Origin: Roseivirga sp.
GTDB taxonomy: Bacteria > Bacteroidota > Bacteroidia > Cytophagales > Cyclobacteriaceae
Direction of reading: 5' to 3'
Assembly: GCA_021404565.1 (NCBI GenBank)
Contig: JAAWWF010000006.1
Span: 293,642-357,641 of the forward strand
DNA: 64,000 bases
The notes below the pieces were generated by a model. It worked only from the letters and a program-made list of their open reading frames with translations, was not told the origin of the DNA and ran no database searches. Positions 1 through 8,851 of the stretch are shown one piece after another (positions within the stretch are counted from its first letter, which is position 1; each line of letters opens with the position of its first letter). The position numbers were made by a program, and so were the translations under genes.

Positions 1-703
1 CTCCTTTCGATAAAGCGACCATGGCAGCGCGTGCTTCTACGGCATTGCTGATAGGACTGTCAAAATTGAAGCGCACTTTCTCATCATTGACGAATACATC
101 GAAACCGAGGGCATCTATACCCACCATACGGACTTTGTCTTCCGAACCAATATTCATTTGCTTATAATGTCTACAATAGAGATGCAGGTCTTTCATATGG
201 TCTTCATTCATATGCTCAACTACGCGGTCTTCACCTTTTCCCTGAAAAGGATTGCCGATCAGAAAGTCTGAGGGTTCAAACCAATAAATGGCCCCGAAGC
301 CTCCTATATACCTGACGGATATGGGCCTGATTCTGTAAAAGGAGAAATTGTGCGTATTGTGATAACCTCTTGAGTTAGGGAAATGCCTGTAGTATCGTTC
401 TTTGGCAAGTTCCTGGTTATCCGGAAGCGGCTCGGCATGCCCGATGATACAAAGACGACCATTGGACTGCACATCGTTGCTGTCTTTGAGAATGGTAATG
501 GAGCAGCGATCGTCTTGCTGAATGTTTTTAGTGTGCTGCGCAATGGTAGAAATAAGAATCACGGGCATTCCCTCACCATCCAGACTATAAGGTACCACAG
601 AGCCAAAAGGGAAACCTTCCAGCTTGGCCGAAAGGGTAGAGAGTACTCCAAAATCTTTGGCATTATAGAGCGCTCTGGCATTCGCTATCGATTCTGTGGT
701 CAT
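1..703 (-). CDS. HugZ-family / pyridoxamine-phosphate-oxidase-fold protein, C-terminus beyond window
   Basis: I translated the minus strand from ATG at 703; an in-frame stop lies upstream at 785-787 with no other ATG between. Residues ~5-145 form a split-barrel flavin/heme-binding fold of the pyridoxamine-phosphate-oxidase type (FGVLSTLS, FPFGSVVPY, STIAQHTKNI, DDRCSI). Residues ~155-232 match the DUF2470 domain (GEDRVVEHMNEDHMKDL) that follows this fold in HugZ-like heme-degrading proteins. The reading frame is still open at base 1, so the last residues are missing. In relatives the family binds heme and may degrade it for iron release; whether this member uses heme or a flavin cannot be told from sequence. 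Confidence 0.8.
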   Translation of the reverse strand, partial: MTTESIANARALYNAKDFGVLSTLSAKLEGFPFGSVVPYSLDGEGMPVILISTIAQHTKNIQQDDRCSITILKDSNDVQSNGRLCIIGHAEPLPDNQELAKERYYRHFPNSRGYHNTHNFSFYRIRPISVRYIGGFGAIYWFEPSDFLIGNPFQGKGEDRVVEHMNEDHMKDLHLYCRHYKQMNIGSEDKVRMVGIDALGFDVFVNDEKVRFNFDSPISNAVEARAAMVALSKG

Positions 704-795
704 TTGTCTGTGCTTTCTGTAAAACTGGCTAAAATTATGGAAGTGTTGAGTCTTCTTCCGAAAGAATTTTGGCAGTGAATTTTTTCAGGAACACT

Positions 796-1383
796 CTACT
801 CACCATTCTTAGTACCTGGGTTTTCTGATGCATCCAGATCCATTGCAGAAGGTATTACTCTTTCATTTTTATTCGTGATGGGCCATTCATAGCTTTTGGT
901 TGTTTTTAAACTTCTCAGTGCTACGAAGAATAGCATTATAAGTAATAGCTCTCTTGCGAAATATAATATCGATGAGAAGAGCTGATGGCGTGCTAAGGTG
1001 GGGCCAAGCCCTACTTCATTGTTTTGTATGTATTCTTCCATGCTGTCAGAAAAGAATCCGCTGCTCACAATTTGAATAAATATGTTTCCTATGAAAATAA
1101 CCAGGAAGGAAATTCCGAGTATTCTAAAATGCTTGTATCCGAGGCGATCAAATGGAAGCAGTAGTGGTTTCTTTAATTGAAGAATTATTAAGGCAACCAG
1201 CCCTGCGATTATGAGCAGATCTAAGAATTGAGCGAAGTAGATTGCCGAGGTTAACGAGGATGGAAAAAATAGAAAGAAAATTCTGTCAAGGAATGATTCG
1301 AGGATTGGAAGCCCTTTGTAAATCAATATGCCGCTGATAATCAATACCAGAGAATGGCTGGCGACCGTACTAGTTTTTGTCAT
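796..1383 (-). CDS. Small multi-pass membrane protein (DUF2975-like layout)
   Basis: A 195-residue protein with about four hydrophobic segments at roughly residues 8-28, 45-67, 85-110 and 135-155, and a polar tail after residue 165. The arrangement and length resemble DUF2975-type membrane proteins, but no signature motif convinces me, so the function is unknown. It sits between the HugZ-like gene (stop of this gene is ~93 bp before that ATG) and the M23 peptidase gene, all on the same strand. No cysteine pair or catalytic motif stands out. The gene is real by its length and its coding-like hydrophobic periodicity. Confidence 0.6.
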   Translation of the reverse strand: MTKTSTVASHSLVLIISGILIYKGLPILESFLDRIFFLFFPSSLTSAIYFAQFLDLLIIAGLVALIILQLKKPLLLPFDRLGYKHFRILGISFLVIFIGNIFIQIVSSGFFSDSMEEYIQNNEVGLGPTLARHQLFSSILYFARELLLIMLFFVALRSLKTTKSYEWPITNKNERVIPSAMDLDASENPGTKNGE

Positions 1384-1478
1384 ATAAAGATTAAACTAGT
1401 CTTTCTTACCCATATTTACGAACTCCTCAGGTCCAAATATCATCCTAACCATTCGTGTCAGATGGTTTGGAGCCTTTC

Positions 1479-2453
1479 CTACTCTTTATTTTTAATCCTC
1501 TCACCTTTAATAGGGGAGTAGTCTTCCTTCACCTTACCATTGACCAGGATCTCTTCAAAGAAAGCTTTGGCTGTAGTGGCCTGACTCATGTTTTCTACAT
1601 TCTGGATTTGAAAATGGAGGTGTGGTTCCGAAGAATTGCCCGAGTTACCACAAAGCCCCAACAAGTCACCTTGCTGAACCTGCTGGCCTTGCTTTACCAC
1701 GATGCTGGCCTGCTTGAAATGGGCGAAGAACAGGTATTCATCGTTGGCGGTTTTGATAATCACGGTGTTGCCCGGAACGTATAACGTATTCATTACTCCG
1801 GGTACATTGTCTTTGACACCGTCTACCACCTGCACCACTTCACCGCCAGTCGGGGCTATAATCTCCTGACCAAATACGTAGTAGTCGTCATTGGTTTGTC
1901 CGGTGGTCTTATACGAGAGGTTTTTCTCGTTGGTCATCACCAGGTCGAAGGCAGTCTTTTGTTGCTTATAGTCCACATGGTAGTTGAGTTCACGAGTATC
2001 TCCTCCCCAAAGTACCGTCCATTCACCGTTAAAGGGAAGGATCATTTTTGAACTGTTTCGCTCCAATTCGGGAGCGGGACTCTCTTCGACATATTCCTTT
2101 ACCAACATGCCGTTAATCTGTCCTTTGATATCAGCAGCGATATAAAGTCCCAGGGTACCGTTTTCAAAGTCTGTTTTGTACAAGGCTACGGTGCCATTTT
2201 CGTATTTGATAAATTCACGTTTGTTGATTTTACCGGCTTGTGCTTTGAGGTTGGTCAGAAACTGAGTGGTATTGCTGAGGGGCAGTGCTTCTTTCATCTG
2301 ACTGGAAAACATACCGAAAATGGAATCATACGAGGCGGCATTGTAGAACTCTTCAAAGCTAGCCACTGCTTGTTTTGAATGAGCGGTTTCATTTTGTGCA
2401 CTGAGTGTAGTGACCAGGCAGATAAGGAAAAGGGTGCATATAAGTTTTTTCAT
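1479..2453 (-). CDS. Secreted M23-family metallopeptidase (LytM/lysostaphin fold)
   Basis: A 324-residue secreted protein. Residues 1-20 are a signal peptide ending LSAQ. Residues ~25-115 form a DUF3887-like N-terminal domain. Residues ~150-290 are the peptidase M23 domain, with zinc-site candidates Asp170 (in KTAFDLVM), His245 (FFAHFK) and the HLH pair at 278/280 (EPHLHFQ). The usual HxxxD first motif is replaced by QKTAFD, so His159 or another residue may supply the first ligand, as in other Bacteroidota members. It likely cleaves cell-wall peptides in the periplasm or outside the cell. An 11-copy heptanucleotide tract begins 46 bp upstream of its ATG and could alter its promoter spacing. 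Confidence 0.85.
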   Translation of the reverse strand: MKKLICTLFLICLVTTLSAQNETAHSKQAVASFEEFYNAASYDSIFGMFSSQMKEALPLSNTTQFLTNLKAQAGKINKREFIKYENGTVALYKTDFENGTLGLYIAADIKGQINGMLVKEYVEESPAPELERNSSKMILPFNGEWTVLWGGDTRELNYHVDYKQQKTAFDLVMTNEKNLSYKTTGQTNDDYYVFGQEIIAPTGGEVVQVVDGVKDNVPGVMNTLYVPGNTVIIKTANDEYLFFAHFKQASIVVKQGQQVQQGDLLGLCGNSGNSSEPHLHFQIQNVENMSQATTAKAFFEEILVNGKVKEDYSPIKGERIKNKE

Positions 2454-2499
2454 GGTTTCTTGAATAATGAGTAATGAGTATAATGTATTGCGTATCCTG

Positions 2500-2579
2500 T
2501 ATAGGGTATAGGGTATAGGGTATAGGGTATAGGGTATAGGGTATAGGGTATAGGGTATAGGGTATAGGGTATAGGGTAT
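2500..2579. repeat. Heptanucleotide tandem repeat, 11 x TATAGGG
   Basis: Eleven perfect copies of TATAGGG (2500-2576) followed by a partial TAT, with a degenerate copy (tatcctg) just before. It lies between the membrane-protein gene ending at 2680 and the M23 peptidase ATG at 2453, so on the minus strand it reads CCCTATA immediately upstream of the peptidase gene. A short-unit perfect tract of this kind is a classic substrate for slipped-strand change in copy number. Confidence 0.95.
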
Positions 2580-2671
2580 GACAATCTACGCTAGGGCTTC
2601 GATGTCTGAGAGGACAATCTTTGCTAAAGCTTCGATGTCTGAAATGACAATCTTGGTTAAAGCTTTAATTT
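2580..2671. repeat. Three imperfect 33-bp direct repeats (GACAATCT...GCTTCGATGTCTGA)
   Basis: Copies start at 2580, 2613 and 2646, each opening with GACAATCT. The first two share GCTTCGATGTCTGA; the third is truncated and diverged. The core motif recurs at 40099-40125 and 44570-44593, so this is a dispersed repeat family rather than a purely local duplication. It directly abuts the heptanucleotide tract. Confidence 0.8.
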
Positions 2672-2679
2672 ATGGGAGG

Positions 2680-3318
2680 TTAGTCTGTACTGTCCAGTTG
2701 CTGCTGAACCCTTTCAATGTCTGCAATCAGTGGGTTGAGAGTTTTCTTTACAGCTCTTTTGTTGAGCCATACGATAAAGGCATTGAAAACAGCCAGAGCT
2801 ATGGTAAATCCAATCTTATTGGACGTATCCATGGGCAGGTGATTTATTAAACTTCCCGACCATTCTATATTGGATGGGTAACCGAGACTCCAGACAAAGA
2901 CCAGGTTGAGAATATAGGGAGGCAATACATACCAGTACAATACCGTGTTGAGCAGCTGGTGCTGGTCCAGCATATTTGTTTTCTGATTTTCAAGCTGTTG
3001 CTTAAAAGGAAGTGACAGGTTTTCCCTGATCCTTCTCTTTTGTACAGACCTGAATTTGTAAATGACATAGAGTGCCCAAACGACAGTAAGCAGACTGGCG
3101 ATACGGGTGATAGGATAGGGGATTTCATAAGCGAGATATCCGAAAATTGGCAGCACAATCAAGGCTCCTACAATTTCTCTGAAATCTCTCTTACGAATGA
3201 CCTTTTCGATCCGGTTCATTCTGGCATTGAGGTCAATCATCAGCCTGGACAAATCAAACTTGATCCGCTCTATTTCAGACGAACCTTTCCATATATCTTT
3301 GAGTTCTTTTTCTAACAT
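2680..3318 (-). CDS. Membrane protein co-transcribed with ECF sigma factor
   Basis: A 212-residue protein beginning one base after the sigma-factor stop codon, so the two genes are almost certainly co-transcribed and probably translationally coupled. Residues ~1-45 are charged and helical (predicted cytoplasmic coiled segment). Hydrophobic segments follow at roughly 48-65, 68-86, 118-140 and 163-185, and the C-terminal ~25 residues are polar. Its place is that of an anti-sigma or signal-relay protein, but it has no recognisable zinc anti-sigma motif, so the role is inferred only from position. Confidence 0.7.
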   Translation of the reverse strand: MLEKELKDIWKGSSEIERIKFDLSRLMIDLNARMNRIEKVIRKRDFREIVGALIVLPIFGYLAYEIPYPITRIASLLTVVWALYVIYKFRSVQKRRIRENLSLPFKQQLENQKTNMLDQHQLLNTVLYWYVLPPYILNLVFVWSLGYPSNIEWSGSLINHLPMDTSNKIGFTIALAVFNAFIVWLNKRAVKKTLNPLIADIERVQQQLDSTD

Positions 3319-3319
3319 C

Positions 3320-3823
3320 TCATCCTAGTTTTGGGGTGATACAATCGAAGAGCATTTTTCTGATCCTCTTCATCTTGACAGCCACATGATTTTCCGTAAG
3401 CCCTGTCACCTGGGCTATTTCTTTATAGGGTAGTTCTTCCAGGTACAGAATGACGAGCGACTGATCGCTTTCATTCAGGCTGGCAATACAATCGCGCAGG
3501 GCCTGATACCTTTCTTCCCGAACCTCGTCAGGTCCGCTTTGTACAGGCATAAACTGAATAGATTCCAGGCGTACGTTTTTGCTGTCGACCTTTTCGAGTT
3601 TCATTTTGGCTCTGAGGCAAACATTCAGTGCAATTTTGTAAAGCCAGGTACCTTCTCCCGATTGGCCTTTGAAGCCGGGAAACGACTTCCATGCATGATA
3701 GACTACTTCCTGAAAGAGGTCCTGCGGTTCTACGGGCGCTATGGCGTAGATGCGACAAATCCGGTAGATCTTGTTCTTATTGTCTTCCAGTACCTGCTCA
3801 AAGGTTTTTTTCGGTTGCTGCAT
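3320..3823 (-). CDS. ECF-type RNA polymerase sigma-70 factor
   Basis: I prefer the ATG at 3823 (MQQPKKTFEQ) over the longer start at 3859, because sigma region 2 begins shortly after and the extra 12 residues are unlike the family. Region 2 spans residues ~12-75, with DLFQEVVYHAWKSF and the WLYKIALNVC core-binding helix. Region 4 (~110-158) carries the helix-turn-helix LPYKEIAQVTGLTENHVAVK. At 167 residues the length is normal for extracytoplasmic-function sigma factors. It should direct transcription of a small regulon, probably including itself and the membrane protein downstream. Confidence 0.93.
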   Translation of the reverse strand: MQQPKKTFEQVLEDNKNKIYRICRIYAIAPVEPQDLFQEVVYHAWKSFPGFKGQSGEGTWLYKIALNVCLRAKMKLEKVDSKNVRLESIQFMPVQSGPDEVREERYQALRDCIASLNESDQSLVILYLEELPYKEIAQVTGLTENHVAVKMKRIRKMLFDCITPKLG

Positions 3824-3928
3824 TTCAGTTTTTCGACTGTCTACTAATATTAGTGACAAGCCTGATGGAAATATGACAGCAAAGGAGAAAAATATTTTCA
3901 GGAATAGATAAAAGAGAGGTAATGGGCC

Positions 3929-4576
3929 CTAATCATAGGGGCTATAGTTGATTTTGCGGATACCTTTATTCCGGAGGGCGGTCTGAATATCCACAATGAT
4001 CCCCATTTTTGTTTCAGGGTGTACGTGCATTGAGAGCCAGATTTCTTCCCTGATCACTCCGCTGTCAAGAAGTTTTTTTATGGCCTTGTCGAGCTCTGAA
4101 TCAAAATCTTCAAAGACGATTTCCTCGCCTTCCATTTTGAGTTTGTGATTCTCAGCCACCTCATGGTGAACGGTGGCATGTTGATGTCTGGCTACAATTA
4201 CATAGACTGATAGTAACATACCATATTTGAGAGGGGTACCCTTTAACTTGAGAATGTTGACTGGGTCAATACAACTTCTGAAGGAGGTTTCGCTGATATA
4301 TTTGTAACGAGTAATGTCAATTTTATCCAGTACATCAGGTTTGAGGTCGGCACGAACCTCGTTCAACAGATTGATGTAATCATTGCCTGAGTTGTTAGGG
4401 GGCACTATTTTCAGCGCTACTATCTCTCTTTCCAGCTTATCCAGCTCTGCATAAAAATCAAAGTTCTTTCCAAAAGCCTGAATCCAGCAATCCAGCAATT
4501 CATTTTGATCATGCTGTGCCTGTAGAAAGGAGATGGATATAAATATCACCATCAGGGTGCAAAAGAGTCGTTTCAT
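3929..4576 (-). CDS. Secreted protein with ExbD-like C-terminal end
   Basis: A 215-residue protein with a signal peptide (residues 1-20, FLQAQ). The middle is unrecognised. The last ~45 residues (LSMHVHPETKMGIIVDIQ, then ALRNKGIRKINYSP) resemble the periplasmic C-terminal segment seen in ExbD-type biopolymer transporters and related Bacteroidota proteins. There is no N-terminal transmembrane anchor of the ExbD kind, so it is not a complete ExbD. Function unknown; a soluble periplasmic partner of a Ton-like system is only a guess. Confidence 0.6.
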   Translation of the reverse strand: MKRLFCTLMVIFISISFLQAQHDQNELLDCWIQAFGKNFDFYAELDKLEREIVALKIVPPNNSGNDYINLLNEVRADLKPDVLDKIDITRYKYISETSFRSCIDPVNILKLKGTPLKYGMLLSVYVIVARHQHATVHHEVAENHKLKMEGEEIVFEDFDSELDKAIKKLLDSGVIREEIWLSMHVHPETKMGIIVDIQTALRNKGIRKINYSPYD

Positions 4577-4843
4577 GATCTGGTTACCTGTCCGGAATTA
4601 CTCGTACAAATCAAACCCAAAGAGAAAAAAAACCGACCAGTTTTGCTACCTGCCTCTTTTTTTCAATGAGAAGGGGTGGGTTATATCATTCAGGTTGAAG
4701 GCTATGTATCCGTTTGCCTGCCGTAATTATAATAATTGGCTTAATTAATCAGTCAGTGTTTCCGAGGAGTTCTATATTCAAACTTCTTTCAATTGACTAT
4801 TGATAGAAGCTTGGCATACATGCCAGTTGCCCTAACCTCTTTT

Positions 4844-4998
4844 GTTACTTTTTGCGGCCAAAAAGTAATCCAAAACCCTTTCCGATAACACCAAATTCAA
4901 GCTTGGTTTTTACCCGCAAGGCCTGCGCGTACCTAATCCAACCAACTTGTATTTCGCGCTGTTATCGGCCTTGCCACCCTCCTGTACGTATGGAGGAT
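4844..4998. repeat. Dispersed structured element, copy 1
   Basis: The first of three copies (others at 11890-12044 and 61354-61548). It has three foldable parts: a 5' hairpin TTACTTTTTG/CAAAAAGTAA with a CGGC loop; a long-range stem CCGATAACA/TGTTATCGG closing ~80 nt; and a 3' hairpin CCTCC/GGAGG. The copies share the wording CACCAAAT..CAAG and CTTGTATTTCGC. No protein-coding frame is shared between copies. It lies in the 555-bp gap between the ExbD-like gene and the permease. Confidence 0.85.
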
Positions 4999-5031
4999 TG
5001 AAAGGAATACAGGTTGTTCCTTTCAATCCTC
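4993..5031. terminator. Perfect 15-bp stem hairpin downstream of permease gene
   Basis: GAGGATTGAAAGGAA (4993-5007) pairs perfectly with TTCCTTTCAATCCTC (5017-5031) around a 9-nt loop. It lies ~100 bp past the stop of the minus-strand permease gene and overlaps the 3' hairpin of structured-element copy 1. No long T-run follows on either strand, so it may be a processing or stabilising hairpin rather than a strict Rho-independent terminator. Confidence 0.55.
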
Positions 5032-5131
5032 TGACCTATGACCTGGAGGCTTGATCTAACTTTGAGCTAATCATGCTAACCTTATAACCTCTTTTCCTAA
5101 CTCTGTGAAAAGGTCAATTTTGACAAAAAAT

Positions 5132-7540
5132 CTATTCTTCCTTCAGAACATCCACAGGATTTGACCGGGCAGCTTTCATGGTTTGGAAACTGGTCATGGC
5201 CAGGGCCAGCCCTACCAGCAGTACAGCTGAGAAGGCATATTCCAAAGGCCCCTGTTCTGTATGGTAAGCAAAAGTTTCCAGCCATTTGTCGATACCAAAA
5301 ACGGACAGAGGAATGGCTACCAAAATGGCGGCAAGGATCAATTTGCCGAAGTAAAGATTAACGAGTTGTAAAATTGATTTTTCAGAGGCTCCATAGACTT
5401 TTCTGATCCCCATTTCTTTCTTTCTCTGCTCGTTGGTATAGCGCACCAGGCCGATGAGCCCAAGACAAGCCACAATGATGGACACTACCGTATAGGTAGA
5501 GATCATTTTACTGAGCTTGGTTTCTTTCTCAACCATACCCATAAATGAGGTTTCCAGAAACTGAGGTTCAAAGGGGACTCCGGAAGCAATCTCATTCCAT
5601 TTTTCTTCAACGCGTCTGAGTCCTTCTCCGGCATTTTGCTCTGATAGTTTGATCATCAGGTTTTTATGGTAATAATTACCCGGGTTTTTATAGATGATCA
5701 GGGGTGGGATCTCCTTCATAAATGACTGGAAATGAAAGTCTTTGACCACACCCACAATCCTTGGTGTAAAGCCCATGATTTTGTAGGTAAAGCTTTTTCC
5801 TGCTACTTCAGTAAGTCCTAACTGTCTTTTGGCAGCTTCATTTATAATCACAGCTGCTGAGTCGCTGGCAATATCATCCGAAAAATTACGCCCTTCTACA
5901 ATCTGCAAATCGAGTGTAGGAATGATTCCCGGGCCCATAAAATTGGATTGTCCCCGTACCGATAACGTGTCTCCTTCATGCTCGATAGAGATTGCACCGG
6001 CATTGTAATCGCCCAGGAAGCTATACAACATATAGCCGGAGCTTACAACACTGCTCTCACTTTCGAGAGACTCTCTGAATACCTCGAGGAGGGCAGGGGT
6101 GATGTTGGAAGGCCTGACTATATTGATGAGTGCCGTGCGTTCATAGCCTACATCTTTCTGCTTGACATAGTTTACCTGCTTCATAAACATGAAACTCGCT
6201 GTGATCAAAACGCTTGTCAACACAAATTGAAAGATGATGAGCAGATTGCGGGTACCGAAAAATGCTCCTCGTTGGGTTTTAAGCCTTCCTCTCAGAATTT
6301 GCGAAGAATTAAAGAAGGCTGTTTTGGAAGCCACATAGAGTCCTGAAACAACACCAACTACCAATCCTGCAACAAGAACGATAACAACGACCTGCGGAGT
6401 TGAGAATATGCTGAGATCGGCCTGATAAAGATGTTGTTTGACGACCGATTTTAAGAGTACATCTGCCGTACCAATGGCCAGCAATGTACAGGTAACGCTC
6501 AAAAGGCATGATTCAGCCAGTAACCGGGCACTGATGGCCCAGTGTGAGGAACCCAATGTCTTTCTGATACCTATCTCTTTGGCTCTGGCCAGGGATTTTG
6601 AAGTATACAGTATGGAAAAATTGATGGATGCAATGACGATGATCACCAGGCCTACCGCCATCAGAATATGGGTGAAAAGCAGGTTGCCGGTTGCTCCGGC
6701 CTCGAACAGATTTTCAGCATTGAAGTGTATGTCATGAAAACGCTGAGCAGGGAAGGAGAAGCCCCTGGGGTCTCCGTTTGAGTTGACATATACCTTGTCA
6801 GCTGCGGCCTGAATTTTTTCATCGAGGGTTTCAATATCATAAGCAACCTTGGTTTTGAAATAGACATGTACAGGAAAACCTCCGCTGGTGGTACTCATTC
6901 TTTCCCACCGGGGAGAAGTATTTCCTGAAATGAGCATATCAAACTGAAGGTGGGAATTGGAAGGAATCCTTTCCAAAACAGCCGTGATTTTATAGGCTGT
7001 TCTTGATTTATCGGAGTTCTCGACTTCAATGGTTTCTCCCACAATATCAGTCCTGTTGAAAAAACGCTCTGCATACTTTTGACTGAGCACCATTGAGTTG
7101 GGATCTGCCAATGCCGTCTCGGAATCTCCATGTAAAAGTGGATAGTCCAGCACTTTAAAGAAGTCGGCATCGGTATAAAACCCCTGTCTTTCCGGAATAT
7201 CAAATTTGTTATCGTCCACAACGATCACCTGGCTGGCCTGTATCGTCTGAAACTTGATGGCCTCTTCGATCTCCGGTATTTTATCTTCCATCATTACCGG
7301 AAGATGACCGTTGGTAATGGCCCATTTTACCTCCTGGTCTCCACGTTTAAAATAGGTGGTTGACCGGTAAATACGATCTCCATCCGGCATAAAGCGATCG
7401 TAGGAAATTTCATGATGGTAAATGGTACTGATAATGGCAAAACTGGAGATGCCTACAATAAGCAGGAGAAAGTACAGAAAGGTGCTGTACTTATCGCGCC
7501 TTAAGTTTCGGAAAGCAAGAATTATAAAAGATTTGAACAT
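5132..7540 (-). CDS. MacB/FtsX-type ABC transporter permease
   Basis: I choose the ATG at 7540 (MFKSFIILAFRNLRR), an 802-residue protein. The frame could extend to 7690, but the extra 50 residues are not typical and the chosen start is preceded by AAGG. Order: TM1 (~21-43), periplasmic MacB-type domain, FtsX block (TMs around residues 285-440), a central TM (~427-447), a second periplasmic domain, and a C-terminal FtsX block (~680-800) with the conserved KKEMGIRKVYGAS and ending NPVDVLKEE. It has two permease halves but no ATPase in the window. Such proteins export lipoproteins, peptides or antimicrobials; the substrate is not deducible. Confidence 0.92.
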   Translation of the reverse strand: MFKSFIILAFRNLRRDKYSTFLYFLLLIVGISSFAIISTIYHHEISYDRFMPDGDRIYRSTTYFKRGDQEVKWAITNGHLPVMMEDKIPEIEEAIKFQTIQASQVIVVDDNKFDIPERQGFYTDADFFKVLDYPLLHGDSETALADPNSMVLSQKYAERFFNRTDIVGETIEVENSDKSRTAYKITAVLERIPSNSHLQFDMLISGNTSPRWERMSTTSGGFPVHVYFKTKVAYDIETLDEKIQAAADKVYVNSNGDPRGFSFPAQRFHDIHFNAENLFEAGATGNLLFTHILMAVGLVIIVIASINFSILYTSKSLARAKEIGIRKTLGSSHWAISARLLAESCLLSVTCTLLAIGTADVLLKSVVKQHLYQADLSIFSTPQVVVIVLVAGLVVGVVSGLYVASKTAFFNSSQILRGRLKTQRGAFFGTRNLLIIFQFVLTSVLITASFMFMKQVNYVKQKDVGYERTALINIVRPSNITPALLEVFRESLESESSVVSSGYMLYSFLGDYNAGAISIEHEGDTLSVRGQSNFMGPGIIPTLDLQIVEGRNFSDDIASDSAAVIINEAAKRQLGLTEVAGKSFTYKIMGFTPRIVGVVKDFHFQSFMKEIPPLIIYKNPGNYYHKNLMIKLSEQNAGEGLRRVEEKWNEIASGVPFEPQFLETSFMGMVEKETKLSKMISTYTVVSIIVACLGLIGLVRYTNEQRKKEMGIRKVYGASEKSILQLVNLYFGKLILAAILVAIPLSVFGIDKWLETFAYHTEQGPLEYAFSAVLLVGLALAMTSFQTMKAARSNPVDVLKEE

Positions 7541-7870
7541 GACCTTGAGTTGTTTGAGTTTGCTCAATTTGTTGTGCAGAAAGCCATGCTCAAAGCCTAA
7601 ACTTGCTAAAAGCTGATTTTTAACAAGTATTAACCATTGAATGGAAATAATAGAGGTTTGCAATAGAGCAAATGGCTTCGGGGACATCAACGCTGGATGG
7701 ATATGAAGGTCGCTCTTAGATTGATAAACAGTAAGAATTGTGACGAATGCTCAGATCATTGGACTCTTTGGTCTCTGGCCAATGTCAATGTCCTTGCGTC
7801 CCGCTGAAATGATTGGTAGCCTGTCTTGAGTAGGGCCTTTTTTAGCTAAAAGCTTTGTTAAGAGATGCAG
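7541..7870. other. 330-bp intergenic region without a recognisable gene
   Basis: Upstream region of the permease gene. I see no conserved coding frame, strong hairpin or repeat shared with the rest of the window. The 150 bp next to the permease remain open in frame with it, which is the only reason a longer start could be argued. Confidence 0.5.
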
Positions 7871-8632
7871 CTACTGATACAAGCTTTCAACATCGGCTTT
7901 CGTGAGTTCTATTATAACCTTCCCCATTTTCAGGGTAATAGCCTTAAAGAATCTGACCCCTTTGTCTGCGGTAGCTTCCCGTGGGTCGCCTACACCGGTG
8001 TCTTCCGATATTTTTGACCAGGGCCTTTCTGTCCAGAGTCAGCCTTCGGAGAAGGCCTTGATCTTGCTTTTCTTTTCAGCTCCGGTCCCCCATTGCTCCT
8101 TTGGCAAAACCAGGTCTGGCTGTAGGTGCAGCAGCAGGCTGGTCTCCATTTCATCGGCATGATCACCATCATGAGTGAAGAACTTGCTTTTGTCCAGGGC
8201 TCTGAACCAGTTGCTGGTACAGAGAAACATGTCAGGATATTGCAGGCCCAATTCTCTGAGCATCTGCTTAAAGTCATTACCTCCATGACTATTCAGAATC
8301 ATTAGTTTGTGAATTCCCTGTCGGTTGAGCACTTCTATCACATCCTTTAAAATGGCCATCTGAGTGCTTGGATTCAGATTCATATCCAGCAGAATGTCTT
8401 GCTGGCCGGTATTGACCCCAAAGGGAATGGTGGGTAGCACAATGACCTTGCTGCCAGCCTCCCAGGCAATGCGGGCTGACTCGGCAGCGATATGATCGGC
8501 TTCAATGATATCCGTGGCATAGGGGAGGTGATAGTTGTGTGCTTCGGTAGCTCCCCAGGGTAATATCGCCAGATCAAAAGAGGTGGTTTTCAATGCTTGC
8601 CAATTGGTTTCTGCGAGTATATAAGGTCTCAT
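7871..8632 (-). pseudogene. Creatininase-family amidohydrolase interrupted by an in-frame TGA
   Basis: Residues 1-197 read as a creatininase-family metal hydrolase: LPWGATEAHNYHLPYATD gives Glu30, His32/35 and Asp41, followed by NSHGGND (~114-120) and DGDHADEMETS (~155-164). A TGA at 8039-8041 then stops translation. The same frame continues without any shift for 55 more residues (LWTERPWSKISEDTGVGDP... to a TAG at 7871), which is the normal family C-terminus. The interrupted codon follows SEG, where relatives have Trp (G-W-x-W), so a single TGG to TGA change explains it. With readthrough the product would be 253 residues, the usual family length. It is a pseudogene unless the stop is read through or is a sequencing error. 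Confidence 0.85.
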
Positions 8633-8851
8633 GGCTGGTATAGGTTTGAGAACTTAAGGTAAGGATTTAGGCCTGAGCGGGAAAGTAGTGAAGTAGAGAA
8701 TTGGCGACCGTGGTTTACATGTCATTCTCCGCCAAGCAATTAGAAAGACTCGAGCATGGGTAGCGTCAGGTTACTGGGGTTAGAAAAGTGGCCGTTTTAT
8801 CCTTAAGTGACTATGGCAATGCTAAAACCAGGCGTCAATCAATTTGTCATT

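Noticed and set aside
2500..2579. Telomere-like tract
   Set aside because: TATAGGG only resembles telomere units. It is internal, between two genes in a circular-type bacterial context.
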